Source: Cellulomonas pakistanensis
Lineage (GTDB): Bacteria > Actinomycetota > Actinomycetes > Actinomycetales > Cellulomonadaceae
Direction of reading: 5' to 3'
NCBI RefSeq assembly: GCF_016862755.1
Contig: NZ_BONO01000036.1
Coordinates: forward strand, 1 to 32,980
Length of the DNA: 32,980 bases
Position numbers and translations under genes: made by a program. Shown one piece after another: positions 7,603-13,788 of the stretch. Within the stretch, counting starts at the first letter, position 1. Each line of letters begins with the position of its first letter. The notes below the pieces were generated by a model. It saw nothing but the letters and a program-made list of their open reading frames with translations. It searched no databases and had not been told where the DNA came from.

Positions 7603-7635
7603 GAGGCCCCTCGGAGTAAGCGTCCGAGGGGCCTC
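7603..7635 (-). terminator. 13-bp hairpin, terminator of the DinB-like gene, second copy
   Basis: GAGGCCCCTCGGA (7603-7615) pairs perfectly with 7623-7635 around loop GTAAGCG. On the minus strand it starts 8 nt after the stop codon of the DinB-like gene, so termination of that gene is the natural role. Loop and inner stem are identical to 7044-7078. Confidence 0.75.
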
Positions 7636-7643
7636 GCCGCCGC

Positions 7644-8231
7644 TCAGGCGCGCACGTCGTGCAGGTGGTGCACCACGTCGTGCAGGAAGTACTGGCCGAG
7701 CGTGGTGACGGTGAACGACGACCCGTTCGACCGGCGCCCGCGGCGCTCCCACTGCTCCGGGCGCACGGCGGCGAAGCCCGCGGCGAGCGCCTCCGCGGCG
7801 TCGGCGAGCTCGTCCGCGACCCGGCCGGGGTCCTGGAGGTCGTACCGCTCGGCGGTGGCGGTCGCGTCCTGGTCCCAGTTGGCGAACAGCGGGTCGTCCT
7901 CGGCGAGCATCAGCCGCAGCCGCTCGCCGAACACGCGGTGCACGTCGCGGACGTGCGCGCCGTACTCGAGCGGCGACCAGATGTCCGGCGTGGGCCGCTC
8001 GCGGACGTCGAAGCGGTTGAGCGCCGCCCGCCACCGCGGGACGAGGTCGTGCACCGTGCCGGCGATGTCGGGGCCGGCGACGTCGGTGCCGGCGAACCCG
8101 CACTCGGGGCAGCGCTCGGCGATGACCCAGGTCCAGTCCTTGGTGTCGGGCGCCGCGGGCGCGTACCCGCCGGTCCCGTCGGCGGGCGGGGCGGCGGGAC
8201 TCGCGGTCGGGTCCGGGGGCGTGGCGGTCAC
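7644..8231 (-). CDS. DinB-fold protein (DinB_2 / mycothiol-transferase-like)
   Basis: The 195-aa product resembles the DinB superfamily of four-helix-bundle metal proteins, many of which in actinobacteria are thiol (mycothiol) transferases or maleylpyruvate isomerase-like. Supporting sequence: RWRAALNRFDVRERPTPDIW, then SPLEYGAHVRDVHRVFGER with a metal-site His, and the C-terminal LHDVVHHLHDV with further His residues. Near the N terminus ERCPECGF may hold an extra Cys pair. The first 35 residues are Pro/Ala-rich. GTG at 8231 was chosen because TAGCGT (8244-8239) ends 7 nt before it, as in a leaderless gene. GTG at 8240 is in frame and possible. The substrate cannot be told. Confidence 0.88.
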   Translation of the reverse strand: MTATPPDPTASPAAPPADGTGGYAPAAPDTKDWTWVIAERCPECGFAGTDVAGPDIAGTVHDLVPRWRAALNRFDVRERPTPDIWSPLEYGAHVRDVHRVFGERLRLMLAEDDPLFANWDQDATATAERYDLQDPGRVADELADAAEALAAGFAAVRPEQWERRGRRSNGSSFTVTTLGQYFLHDVVHHLHDVRA

Positions 8232-8291
8232 GGACGGCACGCTATCCCCCGGGACTCCCGCCGCGTGCCCCGTCCGGCGTACGATCCGGAC

Positions 8292-8310
8292 CGAGGGTAG
8301 GCAAGCCTTA
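8292..8310. promoter_or_regulatory. DtxR/IdeR-type iron box upstream of heme oxygenase
   Basis: CGAGGGTAGGCAAGCCTTA resembles the iron-box consensus TTAGGTTAGGCTAACCTAA at most conserved positions. It overlaps the candidate -35 (TAGGCA, 8298-8303) of hmuO. Fe-loaded DtxR/IdeR would therefore block the promoter, expressing heme oxygenase under iron starvation. Confidence 0.75.
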
Positions 8311-8326
8311 CTTCGTGCGGTACGTT
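8298..8326 (+). promoter_or_regulatory. Promoter of heme oxygenase
   Basis: TAGGCA (8298-8303) and TACGTT (8321-8326) are separated by 17 bp. The -35 lies inside the iron box and the -10 enters the palindrome at 8323-8345. Confidence 0.5.
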
Positions 8327-8345
8327 CTGACGCGGCGTCAGAACG
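8323..8345. promoter_or_regulatory. Perfect 23-bp palindrome over the hmuO start region
   Basis: CGTTCTGACGC and its exact reverse complement flank a single central G (8334). The site overlaps the -10 and the expected transcription start, a typical place for a repressor. Size and symmetry suit a TetR-family dimer, and a TetR gene lies one gene downstream (9171). Confidence 0.75.
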
Positions 8346-8374
8346 ACGACCCCTGCCGGCCCCCGGGAGCCTCG

Positions 8375-9067
8375 ATGACCACCACGCACGACCTGCCCGC
8401 CACCGCGCCGCGCACCGACGAGCCGACCGGACCGGCGCCGCTGTCGCTGCTGCTCCGCGAGGGCACCCGCCCCGAGCACGAGGCCGCCGAGGGGTCGACC
8501 TTCGTCGAGGAGCTCCTCGGCGGGCGCCTGACGACGGCGGCCTACGTCGACCTCGCCCTGCAGCTGCACGCCGTGTACACGGCGCTCGAGGAGGTCGCCG
8601 AGGAGGTCCGCCGCACCCCGGCCGGCGCCGGCGTCGTCTTCGACGAGCTGAACCGCGTGCCCGCCATCGAGGCGGACCTCGCCCACCTCGTCGGCCCCGG
8701 CTGGCGCGAGCGCGCCGTGCCGCTCCCCGCGACCGCGGCGTACGCGGCCGCGATCCGCGCGGGCGGCCCCGACGCCGGACACTACGTGGCGCACGCCTAC
8801 ACCCGGTACCTCGGCGACCTGTCCGGCGGGCAGGTCATCGGCCGGATGGTGCAGCGCCACTACGGCGTCGCCGACGAGGGCGTCGCGTTCTACGCGTTCC
8901 CCGCCATCCCCAAGCCGAAGCCGTTCAAGGACCTGTACCGCGCCCGGGTGGACGCGCTCGACCTGACGGACGCGCAGCGCGCCGCCGTGGTGGACGAGGC
9001 GAGGGCGGCGTTCCGGCACAACCGCGCGCTGTTCGCGGCACTGGCGGAGACGCACCGCGCGGCCTGA
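8375..9067 (+). CDS. hmuO: Heme oxygenase (biliverdin-producing)
   Basis: HmuO opens the heme ring with O2 and electrons to give biliverdin, CO and Fe2+, letting the cell use heme iron. The 230-aa product matches the family. LLREGTRPEHEAAEGSTFVE carries the proximal heme ligand His35, and YTRYLGDLSGGQVIGRM is the conserved distal-helix glycine motif. FPAIPKPKPFKDLYRARVD is also typical. The ATG at 8375 was chosen over an earlier in-frame codon at 8315 because the earlier one would make the palindromic operator coding. GGGAGCC lies upstream. Control by both an iron box and a palindrome is predicted. No heme-uptake genes are adjacent, so heme import is encoded elsewhere. Confidence 0.95.
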   Translation: MTTTHDLPATAPRTDEPTGPAPLSLLLREGTRPEHEAAEGSTFVEELLGGRLTTAAYVDLALQLHAVYTALEEVAEEVRRTPAGAGVVFDELNRVPAIEADLAHLVGPGWRERAVPLPATAAYAAAIRAGGPDAGHYVAHAYTRYLGDLSGGQVIGRMVQRHYGVADEGVAFYAFPAIPKPKPFKDLYRARVDALDLTDAQRAAVVDEARAAFRHNRALFAALAETHRAA

Positions 9068-9073
9068 ACCCGC

Positions 9074-9093
9074 GCGCGGCCGCCGGGCCGCGC
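9074..9093 (+). terminator. Possible terminator of hmuO
   Basis: GCGCGGCC / GGCCGCGC form a perfect 8-bp stem with the 4-nt loop GCCG, starting 6 nt after the hmuO stop. In such GC-rich sequence a chance hairpin is possible. Confidence 0.5.
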
Positions 9094-9158
9094 CGGGCCC
9101 GCGCGGCACCTGCACGCGTCCGTCACACCTCCGGGGCCCGGATCCTGACGTCTCGTGC

Positions 9159-9164
9159 CACTAT
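9159..9164 (+). promoter_or_regulatory. -10 of the TetR gene (leaderless)
   Basis: CACTAT ends 6 nt before the ATG at 9171. It is flanked by half-sites CTGACG (9145-9150) and TGTCAG (9164-9169). These resemble the half-site CTGACG in the hmuO palindrome and would suit autoregulation. Confidence 0.4.
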
Positions 9165-9170
9165 GTCAGC

Positions 9171-9806
9171 ATGCCCAAGATCATCGGCGGCTCGCTGCAC
9201 GAGCACCGCGAGCAGACGCGGCTCCGCCTGTTCGGCGCGCTGTCCCGCCTGATGGCCGAGCGCGGCTTCGACGCGATCACCCTCGCGGACATCGCGCAGG
9301 CCGCCGGCGTGGGTCGCACCGCGGTGTACAACCACTTCGCGGACAAGGAGTCGATGCTCGTCGGCTTCATCATGCACGAGACCGGTCAGTACGTCGCCGC
9401 CCTCGAGGCGGAGCTCGCCGGGGTCGACGACCCGACGGAGCAGCTGCGGGCGTACGTCCGGGCGCAGTGCGAGCTCAAGCGCGACTACCACCTCGCGCCG
9501 GGCCCCGACCTGCGCTCCGTGCTGTCCCGTGGCACGCAGCAGCGGGTCCGGGAGCACGTGGTGCTGGTCGAGGCGATGCTGCGCCGCGTGCTGTCCGCGG
9601 GCATCGAGTCCGGCGCCTTCCCCGAGCAGGACCTGGGCACCACGGTGTCGCTGGTGAACGCCTGCCTGAGCAGCCGGACCCTGCCCGACGAGCAGCCGGC
9701 GCGGGACCGGGCGGTCGAGGCGACGGTCCTGTTCGTGCTCCGCGCCGTGGGCGCCGGGGAGCGGGCGGCGGTCGGGGCGCCGGAGCCCCAGGCCGTCCCG
9801 GCCTGA
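9171..9806 (+). CDS. TetR/AcrR-family transcriptional regulator
   Basis: The 211-aa product has a standard TetR N-terminal DNA-binding domain (about 15-60): RLFGALSRLMAERGFDAITL, then ADIAQAAGVGRTAVYNHFAD with the recognition helix, and KESMLVGFI. The rest is the ligand and dimerisation domain, with no recognisable specificity. It lies 104 bp after hmuO on the same strand. Its -10 and CTGACG/TGTCAG half-sites suggest autoregulation, and the palindrome in front of hmuO contains the same TTCTGACG element. A role in controlling hmuO, perhaps sensing heme or a heme product, is inferred from this. It may instead regulate a distant efflux gene. Confidence 0.93.
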   Translation: MPKIIGGSLHEHREQTRLRLFGALSRLMAERGFDAITLADIAQAAGVGRTAVYNHFADKESMLVGFIMHETGQYVAALEAELAGVDDPTEQLRAYVRAQCELKRDYHLAPGPDLRSVLSRGTQQRVREHVVLVEAMLRRVLSAGIESGAFPEQDLGTTVSLVNACLSSRTLPDEQPARDRAVEATVLFVLRAVGAGERAAVGAPEPQAVPA

Positions 9807-9870
9807 CCCGCGCGTTCACCCGCACGGCCCAGCGGCGGTGCGCCCGCGTGTGGCCGCGAGCCCGACAGGC

Positions 9871-9876
9871 GATGAT
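9871..9876 (+). promoter_or_regulatory. -10 of the diguanylate cyclase gene (leaderless)
   Basis: GATGAT ends 6 nt before the GTG at 9883. The same hexamer and spacing precede copC (18773-18768). Confidence 0.4.
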
Positions 9877-9882
9877 GGCCCC

Positions 9883-11208
9883 GTGACCGACGCCCCGCCG
9901 CCGGCCCGGACGAGCGCGCCCCGCGGTGACGGGGACGACGCCCGGCACTTCGCCCTGCTCGCGCACCGCCTGGGTGGCTGCACCACCCTCGCGGAGGTGC
10001 ACGAGGCCGCCGTCGTCGCCGGCCGCGACCTGCTCGGCGTCGACGTCGCCGCCGTCGCCCGGATCGAGCAGGACGACTGGCAGGTGCTCGCCGCCGAGCC
10101 GACCGACGAGCTGCCCGCCGCCGAGGAGTCCCTCAAGGACGGCGAGGCCGTGCGCGCCCTGGTCCGGCGCCGCGAGACCTGGCTGTCCGCGCCCGGCGAC
10201 GACCCGGCCCGCCCGCGGCCCGCGCTCGCCGCCCCCGTCGTCGTCAACGGCGACCTGTGGGGCGTGCTGTGCGCCGTGCGCGACGAGCGCGCCCCCGCCT
10301 TCACGCCCGACGACGCCGCCCGCGGCGAGGTGCTGGGCGCCCTGCTGGGCGCGCACGTCGCCCGGCTCGACCTGGCGGAGCAGGTGCGGCACCTGGTGTC
10401 CGACGACGCGCTCACGGGGCTGAGCACCCGGCGGGTCGCCGACGAGGCCGCGCAGGCGGCGATCGACTCCGGCGACGAGACGTGCATCGTCATGTGCGAC
10501 GTCGACGGCCTCAAGCGCGTCAACGACGAGCTCGGGCACGACGCCGGCGACGAGCTGCTGCGCAGCGTGGCCGGGGTGCTCCGCCGCGCGGGCACCGGGC
10601 TGCCGGGGTCCACCGTCGCGCGGATCGGCGGCGACGAGTTCTGCATCGTGTCGTCCGGCATCCCGCGGACCACGGTCGTGCAGGTGATGGACGCGACGGT
10701 CGGCGACAGCGCGCTGCCGTTCGGCGCCTCGCTGTCCTACGGCATCGCGTCCTCCGCGCGCGGCTCGCTCGGGGCCGCCCCGACGCCGCGGTCCCTGTTC
10801 CGCCGCGCCGACGCCGCGCAGTACCACGCGAAGCGCAGCCACGCCGCGGCCCGGGCCCGGCAGTACCGCGCCGACGACCCCGGGGCGGTGCTCGGCCGCA
10901 CGGTCTCCGCCGCGGTCACCGCGCTGTCCGGCACCGGCCCCGCGCCGCTGTCCCGGCTGTGCGCGCTCGCGTCCGCCACCACCGAGGCGATGGGCGGGTC
11001 CGGCTGGAGCGTGCAGCGCGAGGACGGCGGCGGGTCCCTCGTGGTCGCGCGGGGCGGGACCGCGTCCCTGCACGTGTCGGGCATGCGCCAGCTGGAGCTG
11101 CGGCGTGCGCCGTGGACCGTGACGGTCGAGTCGACGCTGCCCGACGACCGCACGGTGAGCACGACCCTGCAGACCCTGCTCTCCCTGGCGGTCCTCGGCG
11201 CCTCCTGA
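9883..11208 (+). CDS. GAF-GGDEF diguanylate cyclase
   Basis: Predicted to make cyclic di-GMP from two GTP. The 441-aa product has a GAF-like sensor (about 25-165; APVVVNGDLWGVLCAVRDE is typical of GAF strands) and a GGDEF domain (about 170-330). The GGDEF domain has DDALTGLSTRR, VMCDVDGLKRVNDELGHDAG and ARIGGDEFCIV, with GGDEF at residues 249-253. All catalytic-loop and metal-binding residues (D in MCDVDG, GGDEF) are intact. The allosteric I-site RxxD is absent: the four residues at that place read LPGS, so product inhibition of the usual kind is unlikely. The C-terminal 110 residues form an unassigned domain. There is no membrane segment. GTG at 9883 fits the leaderless pattern. Confidence 0.93.
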   Translation: MTDAPPPARTSAPRGDGDDARHFALLAHRLGGCTTLAEVHEAAVVAGRDLLGVDVAAVARIEQDDWQVLAAEPTDELPAAEESLKDGEAVRALVRRRETWLSAPGDDPARPRPALAAPVVVNGDLWGVLCAVRDERAPAFTPDDAARGEVLGALLGAHVARLDLAEQVRHLVSDDALTGLSTRRVADEAAQAAIDSGDETCIVMCDVDGLKRVNDELGHDAGDELLRSVAGVLRRAGTGLPGSTVARIGGDEFCIVSSGIPRTTVVQVMDATVGDSALPFGASLSYGIASSARGSLGAAPTPRSLFRRADAAQYHAKRSHAAARARQYRADDPGAVLGRTVSAAVTALSGTGPAPLSRLCALASATTEAMGGSGWSVQREDGGGSLVVARGGTASLHVSGMRQLELRRAPWTVTVESTLPDDRTVSTTLQTLLSLAVLGAS

Positions 11209-11222
11209 CGCCCGCGCGTCAG
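11205..11222. terminator. Bidirectional terminator containing both stop codons
   Basis: CTGACGC (11205-11211) pairs perfectly with GCGTCAG (11216-11222) around CCGC. The TGA of the plus-strand GGDEF gene (11206-11208) and the TGA of the minus-strand NHL gene (complement of 11219-11221) both lie inside the stem. Confidence 0.6.
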
Positions 11223-13264
11223 CCGTGCAGGGGGAGCGACAGCTCCGCCGGCGCGCCGTCCGCCACGCGGACCGGGACGCCCCAGTCCTGCGAGTTCAGG
11301 TGGCACGCCGGGAACTCGATCGCCGGGTCGGCGTCGCAGCTCGCCGCGCGGGCGGTGATGTGCAGGACCCCCTCGGCGACCTCGGGGTTGATGCGCAGCG
11401 TCCGGGTCAGCGGCACGTCGTCGCCCGCGCCGTCGAGCAGCAGCTCCGGCGGCGTCGAGGACACCCGCAGCATGGTCGACGGCCCGAACCGGTCGTCGTA
11501 CTTCTGCCCGGCGGCGGGGGTGAACACGACGTCGAGCGCCAGCTCGCCCGGGGCGATGTCCGTGACCGGGCGCTGGGTGCGGTGCGCGCCCGCGTCCAGC
11601 ACCTCGCCGGCCAGGGTCGCCGGGAGGGCGATCCGGGTGAGCCGGTGGGCGGCGGACTCGACGACCAGCAGCGTCACGCCGCCCGCCTCCGCGTCCGCCT
11701 GCACCACGATGCCGCTCGGCTCGGCCAGGCCGGTCGCGAGCGTGCTCACCTCGCCGGGGCCGTCGCCGCCGGCCGCCGGGGCCCACCGGCGCACCGCGCC
11801 GTTGTAGGTGTCCGCGACGACGACGGAGCCGTCCGGCAGCACCGCCACGCCGAGCGGGTGCTGCAGCAGCGCCTGGTCGGCCGCGCCGTCCCGGTGGCCG
11901 AAGTCGAACAGGCCGGCGCCGACCGCGGTGCCGACCTCCGCGCCGGACCACGCGTCCGCGGGGCCGGTGGGCGCGGTCCGGGCCGCGGCGAGCGCCGCCC
12001 CGGCGCCGACGAGCCCCACGACGTCGCCGACGACGGGCGCCGCCTCCGCGGACGCGGCGGGCGTGCCGGGGTCGATCCAGCGCAGCGCCGACACCTCGGA
12101 GTCGGCCAGCCACACCCGGCCGTCGGCCGCGAGCGCCGTGCCGGACGTCTGGGCGAACCACGCCTCGCGCGGGTCGCCGTCGGTCAGGCCCTCGTTCATC
12201 GTGCCGGCGACGGGCTCGACCACGCCGTCGCGGGGGTCGAACGCCCACAGCTGGTGGTTGCCGGCCATCGCGACCAGCGCGGTGCCCGTCTGCGGCGACC
12301 AGACCACGTCCCAGGGCGAGGACAGCGGCACGGACGTCGCCGCGCGCGCCCCGCCGGCGCGCCACAGGTCGGTGCGGCCCGGCAGCGGCGCCGGCACGGT
12401 CGGCTCGCCGACCAGGTACTGCACGCCGGTGCCGGCGACGGTCGTCACGGCGCCGTCGGACAGCCGCACGCCGCGCAGGGCGTGGTTCACGGTGTCGGCG
12501 ACCAGCACGTCGTAACCCGCCTCCGCGGCGACGTCCGCGGGCAGCAGCGCCAGGCCGTTCGGCTCGCTGAACCGTGCCTCGTCCGGGCCGCCGTCGGCCA
12601 GCCCGCGCTCGCCGGAGCCGATCCGGCGGACCAGCGTCTCGCCGTCCGCGGCCAGCTCGGCGAGCGAGTGGTGCCCGGCGTCCGCGACCAGCAGCGTGCC
12701 GCCGGGCAGCGCGACCGCCTTCGCCGGGAACCGCAGCGTGCCGGCGGTGGGCTCCGGCGGGACGTACGGGCCCGCGCCGCGGTGCAGCGTGCCCTTGGCG
12801 TCGTGCTCGGCGACCAGGTCGCGGACCAGGCGCTCGACGTTGCTCTGGTGCCCCTCGCCGGCCATCTGCGCGACGATGTAGCCCTCGGGGTCGATGACGA
12901 CCAGCGTCGGCCAGGCGCGCGCCGTGTACGCGGACCAGGTGACCAGCTCGGGGTCGTCCAGCACGGGGTGGTGCACCTCGTACCGCTCGACGGCGGCGGC
13001 CAGCGCGACCGGGTCGGCCTCGTGCACGAACTTCGGCGAGTGCACGCCGACGATCACGAGCACGTCGCGGTACTGCTCCTCGAGCTCGCGGAGCTCGTCG
13101 AGGACGTGCAGGCAGTTGATGCAGCAGAAGGTCCAGAAGTCGAGGAGGACGATCTTGCCGCGGAGGTCCGCGAGCGCGACGTCCTGGCCGCCGGTGTTGA
13201 GCCAGCCGCGGCCGACGAGCTCGGACGCGCGGACCTTCGGGAGACGGGTGCTGCTGGTGGTCAC
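11219..13264 (-). CDS. Thioredoxin-like / NHL-repeat protein (NHLRC2-type)
   Basis: The 681-aa product resembles NHLRC2. An N-terminal thioredoxin-like domain (about 15-160) has LDFWTFCCINCLHVLDELRE, with redox motif Cys48-Ile-Asn-Cys51 preceded by a further Cys47, and AWPTLVVIDPEG. It is followed by an NHL beta-propeller (about 165-560) with repeats such as PGGTLLVADAGHHSLAEL, DVLVADTVNHALRGV and DGSVVVADTYNGAVRRW. A C-terminal beta domain (about 580-681) closes it. There is no signal peptide or membrane helix, so it appears cytoplasmic. The substrate is unknown. The frame stays open to 13342, but that extension lies in two hairpins. The GTG at 13264 gives VTTSSTRLPKVRASELVGRG, matching where the conserved region begins, although no good ribosome binding site is visible. 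Confidence 0.92.
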   Translation of the reverse strand: MTTSSTRLPKVRASELVGRGWLNTGGQDVALADLRGKIVLLDFWTFCCINCLHVLDELRELEEQYRDVLVIVGVHSPKFVHEADPVALAAAVERYEVHHPVLDDPELVTWSAYTARAWPTLVVIDPEGYIVAQMAGEGHQSNVERLVRDLVAEHDAKGTLHRGAGPYVPPEPTAGTLRFPAKAVALPGGTLLVADAGHHSLAELAADGETLVRRIGSGERGLADGGPDEARFSEPNGLALLPADVAAEAGYDVLVADTVNHALRGVRLSDGAVTTVAGTGVQYLVGEPTVPAPLPGRTDLWRAGGARAATSVPLSSPWDVVWSPQTGTALVAMAGNHQLWAFDPRDGVVEPVAGTMNEGLTDGDPREAWFAQTSGTALAADGRVWLADSEVSALRWIDPGTPAASAEAAPVVGDVVGLVGAGAALAAARTAPTGPADAWSGAEVGTAVGAGLFDFGHRDGAADQALLQHPLGVAVLPDGSVVVADTYNGAVRRWAPAAGGDGPGEVSTLATGLAEPSGIVVQADAEAGGVTLLVVESAAHRLTRIALPATLAGEVLDAGAHRTQRPVTDIAPGELALDVVFTPAAGQKYDDRFGPSTMLRVSSTPPELLLDGAGDDVPLTRTLRINPEVAEGVLHITARAASCDADPAIEFPACHLNSQDWGVPVRVADGAPAELSLPLHG

Positions 13265-13283
13265 AGGAGTAGTGAACACGACC

Positions 13284-13309
13284 CGGCCCGCGGATCGTCC
13301 CGCGGGCCG
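13284..13309. other. Hairpin in the leader of the thioredoxin/NHL gene
   Basis: CGGCCCGCGG (13284-13293) pairs perfectly with CCGCGGGCCG (13300-13309) around a 6-nt loop. It lies 20 bp upstream of the GTG at 13264, beside the larger hairpin at 13319-13374. It may be a second part of the terminator of the upstream gene or a leader structure. Confidence 0.4.
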
Positions 13310-13318
13310 CCTGCTGGT

Positions 13319-13374
13319 CGAGTGGAAGATCCGGCCCGACACGCCGGTGCGTGTCCGGCCGGATCGTCCACTCG
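13319..13374 (-). terminator. Long terminator hairpin of the DUF6458-like gene
   Basis: CGAGTGGA pairs with TCCACTCG, then after one mismatch ATCCGGCC with GGCCGGAT, then GACAC with GTGTC at the tip. Together these give more than 20 base pairs. It starts 16 nt after the stop codon at 13391 on the minus strand. Confidence 0.8.
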
Positions 13375-13390
13375 TGCCTGAGACAGGCGG

Positions 13391-13618
13391 TCAGGCCGCC
13401 GGGGGCGGGGTGCGGCCGTCGTACCGCTCGACGACCTCGCGGTGCGAGGTGTTCGCGCGCTGGTTCGTGAGCACCAGCGCCAGGATCAGCGCGAGCACGC
13501 CCGCGCCCATGCAGATGTAGCCGATGACCGTGAGGTCCACGTTCGCGATGTTGTCGCTGACGCCGAACGCGAGGATCGCGCCGATGACGATCAGGGCGAT
13601 GCCGCCGCCGATGCCCAT
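13391..13618 (-). CDS. Small two-helix membrane protein (DUF6458-like)
   Basis: A 75-aa protein with two membrane helices. MGIGGGIALIVIGAILAF (about 3-20) is joined by a short loop (GVSDNIANVDLTV) to a second helix, IGYICMGAGVLALILALVL (about 33-51). A charged C-terminal tail contains HREVVERYDGR. The arrangement matches small actinobacterial membrane proteins annotated as DUF6458, function unknown. The ATG at 13618 follows GAAGGA. A hairpin at 13637-13656 (CCCGGGC/GCCCGGG) lies in its leader. It is monocistronic, ended by the large hairpin downstream. Confidence 0.85.
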   Translation of the reverse strand: MGIGGGIALIVIGAILAFGVSDNIANVDLTVIGYICMGAGVLALILALVLTNQRANTSHREVVERYDGRTPPPAA

Positions 13619-13740
13619 GGTCGGACTCCTTCCCGGCCCGGGCGGGGGTGCCCGGGGCTCCGGGACCGAGTCTGGCGGCGAACCCGCTGCCCCGCGCGCC
13701 GAGCGGCGCGGCCGGACGGGTGAGTTCCGGGTCCGCCGGG

Positions 13741-13776
13741 GCGAGGTCGAGGGCCCCACCGAGCCCTCGACCTCGC
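13741..13776 (-). terminator. Terminator of the S9 peptidase / copper gene cluster
   Basis: GCGAGGTCGAGGG (13741-13753) and CCCTCGACCTCGC (13764-13776) form a perfect 13-bp stem with a 10-nt loop, 12 nt after the peptidase stop on the minus strand. Confidence 0.85.
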
Positions 13777-13788
13777 GGACGGGCCGCG

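Larger units (their letters stand above)
6794..7643. other. 850-bp gene-free region with clustered DnaA-box-like 9-mers
   Basis: No convincing coding frame is present: the open frames here lack consistent third-position GC bias. DnaA-box-like 9-mers occur on both strands. TTGTCCACA is perfect at 6983-6991 (minus) and 7452-7460 (plus). One-mismatch relatives of TTRTCCACA lie at 6920-6928 (minus, GTATCCACA), about 6970-6978 (TTGCCCACA), 7004-7012 (minus, TTACCCACA), 7495-7503 (TTGTGCACA) and 7509-7517 (minus, TCATCCACA), with a weaker one at 6852-6860. The stretch also holds two hairpins with an identical core and a possible minus-strand promoter. Neither dnaA nor dnaN lies nearby. Confidence 0.6.

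Noticed and set aside
6794..7643. Protein-coding genes in the gene-free region (several open frames of 70-200 codons)
   Set aside because: Codon third positions are not consistently GC-rich, no ribosome binding sites fit, and none resembles a known protein. One frame would read through both hairpins.
6794..7643. Definite call as chromosomal oriC
   Set aside because: dnaA, dnaN, rpmH and gyrB are all absent from the window. The box cluster is reported as a finding but not called an origin.
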